This document shows, piece after piece, positions 6,018-13,537 of a stretch of DNA of 32,016 nucleotides. The notes under the pieces were generated by a model. That model was not told the origin of the DNA and did not search any database. It saw nothing but the letters and a program-made list of their open reading frames with translations. The stretch spans positions 1 through 32,016 of IMG/VR virus record IMGVR_UViG_3300007523_000048; one strand, given 5' to 3'. Both the position numbers and the translations under genes were made by a program. Within the stretch, counting starts at the first letter, position 1, and each line of letters begins with the position of its first letter. The stretch is from a virus.

Positions 6018-6245
6018 ATGAACATTAAAAAAATAATAAAGGAAGAGATTGATAAAAAAGTTTGGGGTATCGAACTACCTAAAAAAGTTAGTTTTGGGGA
6101 TGATATATTAACCCTAACTGATAGAGGTGTTTACCAAGGGGGTGATATTGAAGTTGAATATTGTGTTGATGGGGATGATATATTAACTTTAGATGGTGAT
6201 ATACTAACCCCAGTTAATGATTCTGATTTTGTTTACGGTGGGTGA
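6018..6245 (+). CDS. Capsid-targeting-like leader fused to an unrelated body
   Basis: A 75-aa protein. Residues 1-12 (MNIKKIIKEEID) are identical to the array family, but the rest (KKVWGIELPKKV, two D-D-I-L-T-L units) is unrelated and lacks the FDW motif. The frame is open upstream to 5943 through the orphan junction; the start at 6018 is chosen by leader identity. A leader conserved at the same N-terminal position on a different body argues that it is a separable targeting signal. The gene overlaps the convergent gene at 6214 by 32 nt. Confidence 0.65.
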   Translation: MNIKKIIKEEIDKKVWGIELPKKVSFGDDILTLTDRGVYQGGDIEVEYCVDGDDILTLDGDILTPVNDSDFVYGG

Positions 6246-6456
6246 TGAAATGATGTTTAATACAAGAATACACAACACGACAATCAATGACACGACAATC
6301 AACAATCTGAATGGCTAAATCTGATGGTTTTCCATTATCATCATTAACGACATACCAATTAATTTCATATGGTTCAGGGTTAACATTAAAAACCTCACCA
6401 ACATTTTGGGTGTACCAATAAGTTACAACACTACATTTTACTATTTTAACCTTCAT
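6214..6456 (-). CDS. Hypothetical small protein (MKVKIVKCS)
   Basis: An 80-aa protein with a conserved-looking first half: K-C-S near the start, W-Y-T, V-G-E-V-F-N-V, Y-E-I-N-W-Y-V-V, then A-I-Q-I-V-D-C-R-V-I. This resembles small beta-barrel proteins common in large phages, from general memory only. The Asn/His-rich C-terminus overlaps the convergent gene. The start overlaps the upstream gene by 4 nt (ATGA), indicating one operon. Confidence 0.65.
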   Translation of the reverse strand: MKVKIVKCSVVTYWYTQNVGEVFNVNPEPYEINWYVVNDDNGKPSDLAIQIVDCRVIDCRVVYSCIKHHFITHRKQNQNH

Positions 6457-6938
6457 ATAAAAGAATGTTTTTTTAAATCATTAATTTTAACTAATAAACC
6501 ATCCATTTGATATTTTAAAAAACTTACACCATGTGGGTATCTTGTTGAGTAAACTATCGGTACATGAATTAGTTGTGTTATACATTTGTTAATCACACTT
6601 AAAATTTCGTTGGTTTCCCGTAGATTAAAACCAGAACTACGAAGGTTATCAAAAACAGTTTGTCGAACCACTATTTCACCCACATCGGAAACCCAACCTA
6701 ACCTATTTTTAATTAGTTTTAATTGGCCTGAACGGTGAACACCAATAGCCATTGTTGACTGATATAATTCACTTGTGGCACATAATATTGACCCATGTCT
6801 AAAGTGTGAATGGTTATCTATTATCTCACTTATTAATATATCAATATTAAATGTGTCACCCCATATGTTTATAATACGTACACTACTATTTTCCTTGTTT
6901 AAAAAAGGGTTATGTGGTTTCCTTACCTCCAACTGCAT
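6453..6938 (-). CDS. Hypothetical protein, 161 aa
   Basis: Starts MQLEVRKPHNPFLNKEN. It contains W-G-D-T-F-N-I-D, H-S-H-F-R-H-G-S-I-L-C-A-T-S-E-L and I-G-V-H-R-S-G. The histidine cluster with the nearby Cys could bind metal, but I recognise no family. It is the first gene of a two-gene minus operon, with a host-type promoter 34 nt upstream. Confidence 0.65.
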   Translation of the reverse strand: MQLEVRKPHNPFLNKENSSVRIINIWGDTFNIDILISEIIDNHSHFRHGSILCATSELYQSTMAIGVHRSGQLKLIKNRLGWVSDVGEIVVRQTVFDNLRSSGFNLRETNEILSVINKCITQLIHVPIVYSTRYPHGVSFLKYQMDGLLVKINDLKKHSFI

Positions 6939-6971
6939 CTACTGTAATATGAATGAATAAAATTATATTTA

Positions 6972-7003
6972 CAAATATAAACATTTAATTTATAACAAAC
7001 AAA
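6972..7003 (-). promoter_or_regulatory. Host-type promoter TTTG-N20-TATATTTG
   Basis: On the minus strand, TTTG (7000-7003), 20 nt, TATATTTG (6972-6979), giving a leader of about 30 nt to the ATG at 6938. It overlaps the region serving the divergent gene at 7019. Confidence 0.6.
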
Positions 7004-7006
7004 TAG

Positions 7007-7015
7007 ATATTTATT
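7007..7015 (+). promoter_or_regulatory. ATATTTATT late-type motif
   Basis: GATATTTATT, then AAT, then the ATG at 7019. It has the same position relative to the start as in the MNIKKIIKEE genes. Confidence 0.5.
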
Positions 7016-7018
7016 AAT

Positions 7019-8632
7019 ATGTCATATATAGTAAGAAAAAATTGTGTTTACAGAAAAATCAATAACAAAATGGTTGGTTGTACTAATGGTTCTATGGAGA
7101 AGTATTTAACAAAGTTGGGTATAAACGAATCTAATGATTTTGAATGGATTGATGATATTCACGGAGAGGTTGAATTTGAATTATGGGAAAAAGTAACCAC
7201 CATCATTAATGATTTGGTATATGGACCATCATCGTTTCAATCAGCATCGACGAGAAAATTAGCATCTATCCTATTAAATTATGATATCGATATTGATGAT
7301 ATGGGTGAGTTTTTTATTTTTCCACCTAAGGATTTTAACGGAAATGAAATCACACAACACCAATTTACTGAAATAAATGACGAATTAACTGATAATGGTT
7401 TTGTTGATGATTATGATGGTGATATTACTGAATCTAGTGAGTTTGATTGGGTTGATGATGGTGTTGGTGATGGTGATATTGTGGTTGGTAGTGTATTTAG
7501 ATGGTCAGCTTCCGATATGGATAGTAAAATGGAACTAGTGGGGGTTGACTACCAAGTACATTGGGTGAATAGTATAACTGGTTATGAAAATAGTATGAGT
7601 ATTGAAGCATTTAAAAATGGTATAAGTAGAGGTGATATATTATATGATGGAAACATAAACGAATTAAATAAAAATTTAAATGAAGACTTTTTTTTTAAAG
7701 GTGTGAATCCCACAGTGGATTTGGTTGTCACTCGTGGTGATGAGGTGTTACTAATTAAACGGTCTGATGATTCAGATATTGAAGCTGGAAAATGGGCTTT
7801 ACCTGGTGGTTTTCATGATACTAAGGCAAAGAAAGGTGAAGAATGGAAAGATGATAAGGAAACTTCGTTAGAAGCTGCCAAACGTGAAGTAAAAGAGGAA
7901 ACAGGGTTGGATGTGGACTTAATTGGTGGACTTAATTTTGAAATGGTTGGTGTATTTGAAGGTGGTGGTAGAGACCCAAGGGATAAAGAAGATTCATGGA
8001 CTAGGAGTACGGTTTATAAAGTACAAATCCCTGAGGATATGGGTAATGAGGTAAAAGGTATGGATGACGCTCAGGAAGCTAAATGGGTTCCAATAAAAAC
8101 AGCACTAAAAACTGAATTAGCTTTTGACCATCACATTATTATTGAAAAGTCACTTAGTGTAAATGAATCTAACTACTTCGATTGGGTTGAATCAATTGAG
8201 GTGTTCCAAAATCCAGCTGTTTATCGAATTAATGATATGGTTAAACGGGAAGAGTTTTTTCGAACATTACATGACGAAGGTTATTATTGGGGCCCCAATA
8301 AACCAATTATCCAACCAGATGGTAGTTTTACTAAATTATATGCTGGGTTAGATGAATACGTATTCCTTGGTCTTAACGATAATGACCGAAAGATAGTATA
8401 TCATGATAGACAAATACCACATAAGACATCTTTAAATGATGTTATTGTTATTGAATCGATAAAACTACCTATCGATATTGGTGACACAATCTATATGGGT
8501 AAATTTAAGAATAAAAAAACAATAGTTAAAGATATTGAGTGGAGTGAAAAAGGTGATTTATTAATTAATGGTAAATCAGCTTTACGATTGAGAATAACTA
8601 AAAATCTTAAAAAGTTGGGGAAGGTTAAATAG
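7019..8632 (+). CDS. Multi-module FDW polyprotein with internal Nudix hydrolase domain
   Basis: A 537-aa protein. Residues 1-37 form a basic leader with two cysteines ending I35-N-E37, followed by NDFEWI (39-44). A second break is I136-T-E138 followed by SSEFDWV, and a third is V381-N-E383 followed by SNYFDWV. Cleavage there would release pieces of about 101, 245 and 154 residues. The middle piece ends in a Nudix domain (about 231-380): P-G-G (262-264) and Nudix-box R-E-V-K-E-E-T-G-L (289-297), with the upstream E seven residues before the R as expected. G-R-D-P-R (317-321) recalls ADP-ribose/NAD-type Nudix enzymes; the substrate is not proven. The Gly-to-Glu spacing of the Nudix box is longer than canonical because of a Lys/Glu-rich insert. 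Processing and packaging are inferred. Confidence 0.85.
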   Translation: MSYIVRKNCVYRKINNKMVGCTNGSMEKYLTKLGINESNDFEWIDDIHGEVEFELWEKVTTIINDLVYGPSSFQSASTRKLASILLNYDIDIDDMGEFFIFPPKDFNGNEITQHQFTEINDELTDNGFVDDYDGDITESSEFDWVDDGVGDGDIVVGSVFRWSASDMDSKMELVGVDYQVHWVNSITGYENSMSIEAFKNGISRGDILYDGNINELNKNLNEDFFFKGVNPTVDLVVTRGDEVLLIKRSDDSDIEAGKWALPGGFHDTKAKKGEEWKDDKETSLEAAKREVKEETGLDVDLIGGLNFEMVGVFEGGGRDPRDKEDSWTRSTVYKVQIPEDMGNEVKGMDDAQEAKWVPIKTALKTELAFDHHIIIEKSLSVNESNYFDWVESIEVFQNPAVYRINDMVKREEFFRTLHDEGYYWGPNKPIIQPDGSFTKLYAGLDEYVFLGLNDNDRKIVYHDRQIPHKTSLNDVIVIESIKLPIDIGDTIYMGKFKNKKTIVKDIEWSEKGDLLINGKSALRLRITKNLKKLGKVK

Positions 8633-8825
8633 TTTTAATCCTAAAATAGATTCCACCGTTTAAGATGGTATCATCAACTTCTAAGTATTTCATCAAGTCA
8701 TCATCACCCATGTCACCGATAAGTCTCTGTGCATCCTCTAAAAGGTCCAAATTACTTGAACCTTTTATTTTTGTTTCATCAATTCCGAAGAAACCTTTAT
8801 GACCCCACACTAATTCATAACTCAT
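8625..8825 (-). CDS. Hypothetical small protein
   Basis: A 66-aa acidic protein: MSYELVWGHKGFFG, then D-A-Q-R-L-I-G-D-M-G-D-D-D-L. No family is recognised. It overlaps the upstream membrane-protein gene by 4 nt (ATGA) and the convergent Nudix gene by 8 nt, so it is the last gene of the minus operon that runs from 10781 down to here. Confidence 0.6.
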   Translation of the reverse strand: MSYELVWGHKGFFGIDETKIKGSSNLDLLEDAQRLIGDMGDDDLMKYLEVDDTILNGGIYFRIKTI

Positions 8826-9127
8826 GATTTGTTTTTATGGTTTCGTCTTTTACTTAATTTCCAATAGTTAGATACAATATCATCCTTTAACTTACCAGCC
8901 ATGGTTGCCATTGTGGTCGTAATGGTTATTGATATGGTAACTATCTCACCACCATCACCAAACTCAAAAGACCCATTAATGAAGTAATTAATTACACAGA
9001 CACTAATCATACCATATATTGTGTATACAGCCAAATAAAAGAATGTTAATTTAAAATAATCATCCCTAAAGTCTTTTTTAATTTTATCGATTAGTGTTCT
9101 AATCTTTGTTTTTTCTTTTAATTCCAT
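8822..9127 (-). CDS. Small two-helix membrane protein
   Basis: A 101-aa protein. A charged N-terminus (about 1-24) is followed by a hydrophobic segment (about 26-50, F-F-Y-L-A-V-Y-T-I-Y-G-M-I-S-V-C-V-I), a short acidic loop (F-E-F-G-D-G-G-E), a second, weaker segment rich in T/I (about 61-80) and a strongly basic C-terminus. This fits a small hairpin membrane protein. A holin-like role is possible from size and topology, but no lysis partner is seen nearby, so no function is assigned. Confidence 0.65.
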   Translation of the reverse strand: MELKEKTKIRTLIDKIKKDFRDDYFKLTFFYLAVYTIYGMISVCVINYFINGSFEFGDGGEIVTISITITTTMATMAGKLKDDIVSNYWKLSKRRNHKNKS

Positions 9128-9269
9128 TTTTTTCTCTATTTTTTAAAAATTTATCGTAATCACCAATACTCATGTATTGTGTATCCCCATTATCAACCCT
9201 AACTGTAAAACCAACCAAGGTACCATTATTCTTATCGTAGTGTTTGTTAACTATATTAATTTCCCACAT
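9099..9269 (-). CDS. Hypothetical 56-aa protein
   Basis: A small frame starting MWEINIVNKHYDKNNGTLVG. It reads as a compact beta protein (G-T-L-V-G-F-T-V-R-V-D-N-G-D-T-Q-Y) with a basic tail. It overlaps the downstream membrane-protein gene by 29 nt and the upstream gene by 14 nt, filling what would otherwise be a gap in a tightly packed operon. No family is recognised. Confidence 0.5.
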   Translation of the reverse strand: MWEINIVNKHYDKNNGTLVGFTVRVDNGDTQYMSIGDYDKFLKNREKNGIKRKNKD

Positions 9270-9504
9270 TTTTTTTTCTTTTAAATAGGTTCAATGGTCT
9301 AAACACAAAAACCTTATTATTGTTATTATCATTAATTTTTTCTAGAACCTTAACACAGTGTTCTAGTGTTTTAATGGTTACATTATCAATCTTATTAATT
9401 TTTTTATGTAGTTCAATAATTTTATATTGATTACTTATCGTTCTTTCATACCAAGTAAAATCGTTGTCACTACTGGATATTTTAACTAACGGCCTACCTT
9501 TCAT
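9256..9504 (-). CDS. Hypothetical basic protein, 82 aa
   Basis: Starts MKGRPLVKISSSDNDFTWYE. An alternative start at 9528 adds eight residues; 9504 is preferred because it leaves an 11-nt overlap with the upstream gene rather than 35. The middle is likely helical (Q-Y-K-I-I-E-L-H-K-K-I-N-K-I) and the C-terminus is Asn-rich and basic. D-N-D-F-T-W-Y is loosely like the FDW motif but is not counted as one. Function is unknown. Confidence 0.55.
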   Translation of the reverse strand: MKGRPLVKISSSDNDFTWYERTISNQYKIIELHKKINKIDNVTIKTLEHCVKVLEKINDNNNNKVFVFRPLNLFKRKKNVGN

Positions 9505-9775
9505 TTTTAATTCTATTAAAAACCTCATCAGTTGTGTAATACCATTTCATAGAAGTTTGTGATATAGCTGTTAATGTACTCCATAACTCTTTACCCCTTA
9601 AAACTTCATATTCATCAGTTTGTAAACACATACCATCAACTTCCTCATCAACACCAACATTGAATGGTTTAATATTCATGTACCAAATATATTTAAAAGG
9701 AATTAATAAGTAAAACCTATATCTATATAATTTTACCAAACAACCACAATCTTGAAACCTTTTTTCACTCATCAT
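9494..9775 (-). CDS. Hypothetical protein (start uncertain)
   Basis: Two starts are plausible. The ATG at 9775 overlaps the upstream stop by 4 nt (ATGA coupling) and gives 93 aa with C-G-C-L-V-K near the start. The ATG at 9679 (MNIKPFNVGVDEE, 61 aa) is preceded by TATATTTGGTAC, a host-type -7 element in the usual position. Both may be used. The common part is acidic, then K-E-L-W-S-T-L-T-A-I-S. No family is recognised. Confidence 0.5.
   Translation of the reverse strand: MMSEKRFQDCGCLVKLYRYRFYLLIPFKYIWYMNIKPFNVGVDEEVDGMCLQTDEYEVLRGKELWSTLTAISQTSMKWYYTTDEVFNRIKNER
9684..9691 (-). promoter_or_regulatory. Host-type -7 element TATATTTG (possible internal promoter)
   Basis: On the minus strand TATATTTGGTACATG, leading into the ATG at 9679. 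At the 20-nt upstream spacing there is TTTT rather than TTTG, so it is weaker than the other host-type promoters. Confidence 0.4.
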
Positions 9776-10158
9776 ATTAATAATTTTAGTATTTTATCTT
9801 TAACCCCACATTGTTTAATACCCTCAGTGTGTCTAGGGCAATGTACGAAATTTTTTAAACCACCACCGATATTTTCCATTTTTTCAGTATATTCAATACT
9901 CATATTAAGGTCATCAATAGCAACCCACTTAATATCATCTTTCCAAGCGTGTGTGTGTAACCATGATTTAATTTCGTCAACCCGACCACCCTCTAAATTT
10001 GTATCATTGTAGGATTTCATTGATGGTGTAAACCCCATTGGTCCTTTAATGACACCATTATGAGTAAATAGTACAACACACTTTGCGTCGAACATATAGA
10101 CACCCCAACAAGGGGATGTGGAAATAACACCATCGATATCTAAAAATATTATTTTCAT
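9772..10158 (-). CDS. HAD-superfamily protein (probable phosphatase)
   Basis: A 128-aa protein. HAD motif I is at the very start, F-L-D-I-D-G-V-I with D7 and D9; the late acidic motif is W-V-A-I-D-D-L with D82 and D83. The short form with W-V-A-I-D-D resembles the HAD domain described in 'Swiss Army Knife' RNA-repair proteins and many phage HAD proteins. A polynucleotide or nucleotide phosphatase is possible; the substrate is not known. It overlaps the (p)ppGpp hydrolase gene by 4 nt, so the two are co-expressed. Confidence 0.8.
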   Translation of the reverse strand: MKIIFLDIDGVISTSPCWGVYMFDAKCVVLFTHNGVIKGPMGFTPSMKSYNDTNLEGGRVDEIKSWLHTHAWKDDIKWVAIDDLNMSIEYTEKMENIGGGLKNFVHCPRHTEGIKQCGVKDKILKLLI

Positions 10159-10781
10159 CTTAAATCTAACACTGGTTTAATTGCTTTTTTTATTTTCTTA
10201 ATTAGACTTTTATGTGTTTTGGATAAGGTTCTACCACTTTCAAGTTCCTCAATAATATAATCGGTTTGATTACAATATTTAAGACACCAATTAATGTCAG
10301 ATTGTTTACCACTTTCAAGTTTAGTTTGAACGTCCGACAAATTGTGAAGTCTATCAGCTAATTTAATACCTAGACCCCAACTACTCATTGTAGTCATTTT
10401 CATTAATAGGTAATCTTGTTTTCCGTAAGCCTCAATACCTTTTGGGTCTGATGTTAACTCTTCAACCAAAGAAGCAACTAATGACCCAAAATTCAATTTA
10501 ATCACCTCAATTGTGACCCATTCAACATCTTCAACGGTGTCATGTAATAGACAAGCAACAACCAATGGACCTATTTTATGTGAACTTTTATGTTGGTGTA
10601 GTATTTTAGCTACAGCTATTGGGTGTGTTATGTAATCAATTTTAACCCCATTTTTATCAACACCTCTACGGTATACACCTTTATGTGCTTCAGTAGCAAA
10701 CTTTCTAGCTTTTTTCACTAATGTAATAAAGTTAGTAAAATTATCTAATTCTTCTCGGTTGTATGTGTCTACTTGTCTCAT
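10155..10781 (-). CDS. RelA/SpoT-type HD-domain (p)ppGpp hydrolase (MESH1-like)
   Basis: A 208-aa single-domain HD enzyme. It carries the small alarmone hydrolase motifs in order: I-T-H-P with H53, L-L-H-D-T-V-E-D with H80-D81 and E84-D85, and L-A-D-R-L-H-N-L-S-D with D143 and N147. There is no synthetase domain or ACT/TGS region, so it should only degrade (p)ppGpp or related nucleotides, with a Mn2+-type HD site. Removing the stringent-response signal would keep host transcription and nucleotide pools favourable to phage growth (inference). It is the first gene of the minus operon and has a perfect host-type promoter. Confidence 0.88.
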   Translation of the reverse strand: MRQVDTYNREELDNFTNFITLVKKARKFATEAHKGVYRRGVDKNGVKIDYITHPIAVAKILHQHKSSHKIGPLVVACLLHDTVEDVEWVTIEVIKLNFGSLVASLVEELTSDPKGIEAYGKQDYLLMKMTTMSSWGLGIKLADRLHNLSDVQTKLESGKQSDINWCLKYCNQTDYIIEELESGRTLSKTHKSLIKKIKKAIKPVLDLR

Positions 10782-10785
10782 ATAT

Positions 10786-10817
10786 CAAATATAGTGATAA
10801 TTAACTAATAAAACAAA
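10786..10817 (-). promoter_or_regulatory. Host-type promoter TTTG-N20-TATATTTG
   Basis: On the minus strand, TTTG (10814-10817), 20 nt, TATATTTG (10786-10793), then ATAT-ATG at 10781. The predicted mRNA starts almost at the start codon. This implies early transcription by host RNA polymerase. Confidence 0.65.
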
Positions 10818-10848
10818 CATATATTAAATATTTATGTGTTTTTTTTAG

Positions 10849-10857
10849 ATATTTATT
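10849..10857 (+). promoter_or_regulatory. ATATTTATT late-type motif (second, weaker ATATTTATG at 10828)
   Basis: AGATATTTATTAG lies about 46 nt before the ATG at 10904, farther than in other cases, with a variant ATATTTATG 21 nt upstream of it. Confidence 0.4.
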
Positions 10858-10903
10858 AGTGGGGGTATAATAATATTATGTGTAACTTAAAAAAAACTAA
10901 GAT

Positions 10904-11149
10904 ATGAGTGAACAAAAAAATACAAAAGTGTCATTAATTACGCAATCAGTTAAGGAAGCTAAAGTTAAATACCTTGATATACATTCACCTAATGGTGAAA
11001 CAGCTATGAAAATAATGTTAAATGTTGATTCCAATGAGATGGTAAATTTTTTAGATGAATTTCATGACGCTGGTTTTACCGTACATAAAATCACTAAACA
11101 AGAGTTTGATGATTTTGAAGCTGACGATAAACTTAATTTTAATATATAA
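10904..11149 (+). CDS. Hypothetical protein, 81 aa
   Basis: Starts MSEQKNTKVSLITQSVKEAK. The predicted pattern is beta-beta-helix: V-K-Y-L-D-I-H, A-M-K-I-M-L-N-V, E-M-V-N-F-L-D-E-F-H-D-A-G-F-T-V-H-K-I, with an acidic tail. I recognise no family. It is preceded by a long AT-rich leader with two ATATTTAT-type motifs. Confidence 0.65.
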   Translation: MSEQKNTKVSLITQSVKEAKVKYLDIHSPNGETAMKIMLNVDSNEMVNFLDEFHDAGFTVHKITKQEFDDFEADDKLNFNI

Positions 11150-11200
11150 GGTTTAATGTAACTTTAGAATTAATTAATCTTATGTAAACAATTTAAAAAT

Positions 11201-11446
11201 ATGTTAGATGAGTTATACGATGATGTTTTAAGTATTATGACAGAAAAAGGTTTTGTCAATTGGTTTCATAAAAAACACCCAAATAAGGTATCACCATTAA
11301 AGTGGTCATACGATAGTGGTTGTACAATAAAACCAATACCCAAGACACCCAAAAATTTATTATGGTTAGGTTTCACATATGAGACACATAACTACACACC
11401 AATAAAATTAAAAATAACCGACACATCGGTTTCTACATGTGATTGA
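11201..11446 (+). CDS. Hypothetical protein, 81 aa
   Basis: Starts MLDELYDDVLSIMTEKGF. It contains W-F-H-K-K-H-P-N-K and L-K-W-S-Y-D-S-G-C, rich in His, Lys and Pro. It lies just before the 692-aa gene, separated from it only by the late-type motif. It has no recognised domain. Confidence 0.6.
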   Translation: MLDELYDDVLSIMTEKGFVNWFHKKHPNKVSPLKWSYDSGCTIKPIPKTPKNLLWLGFTYETHNYTPIKLKITDTSVSTCD

Positions 11447-11454
11447 TATTTATT
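11446..11454 (+). promoter_or_regulatory. ATATTTATT late-type motif
   Basis: GATATTTATTATGT directly before the ATG at 11459. It also contains the end of the preceding gene. Confidence 0.5.
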
Positions 11455-11458
11455 ATGT

Positions 11459-13537
11459 ATGGAAGTGAATAAACACATAAATTTTCTTAAAAGACGTGGG
11501 TTTTTAATGAAAGAGGGTACGAATGATAAATTCTTAACACCTAAGGATATTAGTAGTAAGTGTCGTAAACACACGGATAGAGATGAAACACACACGTTTT
11601 GTAGTTTAGATAACCTATATAAGGATATCGAGGGTGATAGTGGTTTACAAACAAAATTAATGACATCACTCAATAAGATTTACCAACACCTTCACCCGAA
11701 TAAAGTTGATAATAGACGTAAATTCAGTAAATTAGTTGATGCTGTAATGAGTGAACAATCAACAACCACTATTAGTACTTTTGAAGTAATATCTAATAAT
11801 CTAGATGTTGTTAATATCGATATATTAGTTAAGGGTATTAATAGTGGTGATGTAAATCTTGATGGTGTGAACAATGTTGATGGGTTTTTAGAACAGATTA
11901 GGGATATTAAGTACCAAACATATACAATGTATGAAAATAGTTTTGTGTCAGATTATTTAGTGTCAGCTAAAAAAAGTTTAAGACTAAAATATGATGATGA
12001 GATATCATTTCAGGTACGTTTGGGTCAAATAATAATGGGTCATAAGGTTAAAACCTTTAATACTGATTTAGAAATCAGAAACCTAATTAAACACATGTAC
12101 GACTCAATAGAAAGAAACCTTAAAGGGTCTTTACATGAGTTTATTAAAGCTGATGTTATGTGTACCAAGGATTTAACAGATGAAAATGGTGATGTTGTTG
12201 TTAAAAGAGGTGATTACATTGAAATTAAAAAATTAGATACGTGGTCAGATAGTTATATATCTGAATTTTTCGCGATATATAAAAACACTACTAATGAGAT
12301 GTTAAAAAGTGATTATGGTTATTTTCTATATAATAAAATTATTGATGGGTTATATATTAGAATTAAAGAGGGTTTTGGTTCTAATATGATTGAAGCCATT
12401 AAAGATAAATTAAGTGGGATTATGTTTGATGGTAATAAATTTGTTCCTATTGAAAATATTAACCTATATTGGTCAAATAGGGGTCAAAGAACTAAGGACC
12501 ATAGACTATCAATTAGATATCAAATAAATGTGAATGAATTAAACGCTTATTACTTTAATACAGAAACTAACCCACCTATGTTTACGAGTTTATCTACGGA
12601 AAATAGACCAAACAGAAGTGAAAAATATAATACAGAACGAAATTTAAAATTTATTACTGAACCACCAATCAGTGAAAATGTAATTAAGGAAGAAACGTCT
12701 GATTTCGATTGGGCAACTGAATATATGGAAACAACACCGAACAATCCGTATATGTTGGCGATAATGAAATGTAATAAAGAAAATTACGAAATATTGGATG
12801 GTCTTGACCCTGATGAATATGAGACCTATTGGTCAATGAGGGAGTACGTTAATGACAATGATGAAAGTATTTTTATTGGTACAAGGGATGAGGCTACTAA
12901 ATCATTAACTGATATGACTTATGATTATTTAAGTGATGATATTTTTAGTTTAGAATCTTATGGTTTAGACCCCGAACAATATGTGATAATCGATGAACCA
13001 ATGATAAATATGATAGCTTCAGATGAGTCTGATTATCATATTGGTCACTTAAGTGATGATGATGTCTTACTTATAACTGATAATAATACGGAATATGAAA
13101 CCCTTGAAGAAGAAATTGATGAAATAGATAGTGGTATTGAGGAATTATCTGTTAGAATAATGATAGCTGATTCAGAAGAGATGGTGGAGGTTGTAAATCA
13201 ATTAACTTCTGAAATGGAGGAGTTGGAAAGTAAAAAAGAAGACATAGAAAAACTTAAATATGAATTAATTGAATCATCTAAACTTAAAGCAACTGAGGAT
13301 TATTATTATGAAATCCAAAAAGAAATGACACAAAGTCCTATTAACTATTTTATTGAAAATGGTACATATGGTAGTGTTGACGAAGTAATTACTAGTTTGG
13401 GTTTGAGGTTTAATTATCGGGAAGCTGCCGAAGACATCGCTTCCCAAGGTGATTTTAGACCACTAAACCAATTTAGTGATAGTTATTGTACGGAATATTT
13501 TGATGGTGAAGATTACATTGTGTTTACAGACATTTGA
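11459..13537 (+). CDS. Large two-part protein with internal I-K-E/FDW break; possible nuclease-like N-part
   Basis: A 692-aa protein. The N-terminal ~410 residues include C-R-K-H and C-S near 35-50 and a segment D232 ... Y-I-E255-I-K257, which looks like the D-xn-E-x-K core of PD-(D/E)xK nucleases; this is weak and by eye only. At I409-K-E411 followed by ETSDFDWA (412-419) the protein shows the same hydrophobic-x-E/FDW break as the putative polyproteins. The C-terminal part (about 280 residues) is very acidic, with a coiled-coil-like stretch (about 535-605, rich in E, I, L). Cleavage at 411 would separate the two parts. Function is unknown. Its end overlaps the convergent gene by 25 nt. Confidence 0.75.
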   Translation: MEVNKHINFLKRRGFLMKEGTNDKFLTPKDISSKCRKHTDRDETHTFCSLDNLYKDIEGDSGLQTKLMTSLNKIYQHLHPNKVDNRRKFSKLVDAVMSEQSTTTISTFEVISNNLDVVNIDILVKGINSGDVNLDGVNNVDGFLEQIRDIKYQTYTMYENSFVSDYLVSAKKSLRLKYDDEISFQVRLGQIIMGHKVKTFNTDLEIRNLIKHMYDSIERNLKGSLHEFIKADVMCTKDLTDENGDVVVKRGDYIEIKKLDTWSDSYISEFFAIYKNTTNEMLKSDYGYFLYNKIIDGLYIRIKEGFGSNMIEAIKDKLSGIMFDGNKFVPIENINLYWSNRGQRTKDHRLSIRYQINVNELNAYYFNTETNPPMFTSLSTENRPNRSEKYNTERNLKFITEPPISENVIKEETSDFDWATEYMETTPNNPYMLAIMKCNKENYEILDGLDPDEYETYWSMREYVNDNDESIFIGTRDEATKSLTDMTYDYLSDDIFSLESYGLDPEQYVIIDEPMINMIASDESDYHIGHLSDDDVLLITDNNTEYETLEEEIDEIDSGIEELSVRIMIADSEEMVEVVNQLTSEMEELESKKEDIEKLKYELIESSKLKATEDYYYEIQKEMTQSPINYFIENGTYGSVDEVITSLGLRFNYREAAEDIASQGDFRPLNQFSDSYCTEYFDGEDYIVFTDI

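Noticed and set aside
2165-6245. Diversity-generating retroelement as the source of variable tails
   Set aside because: No reverse transcriptase gene or template/variable repeat with adenine-specific changes is seen. Tails differ entirely rather than at A positions.
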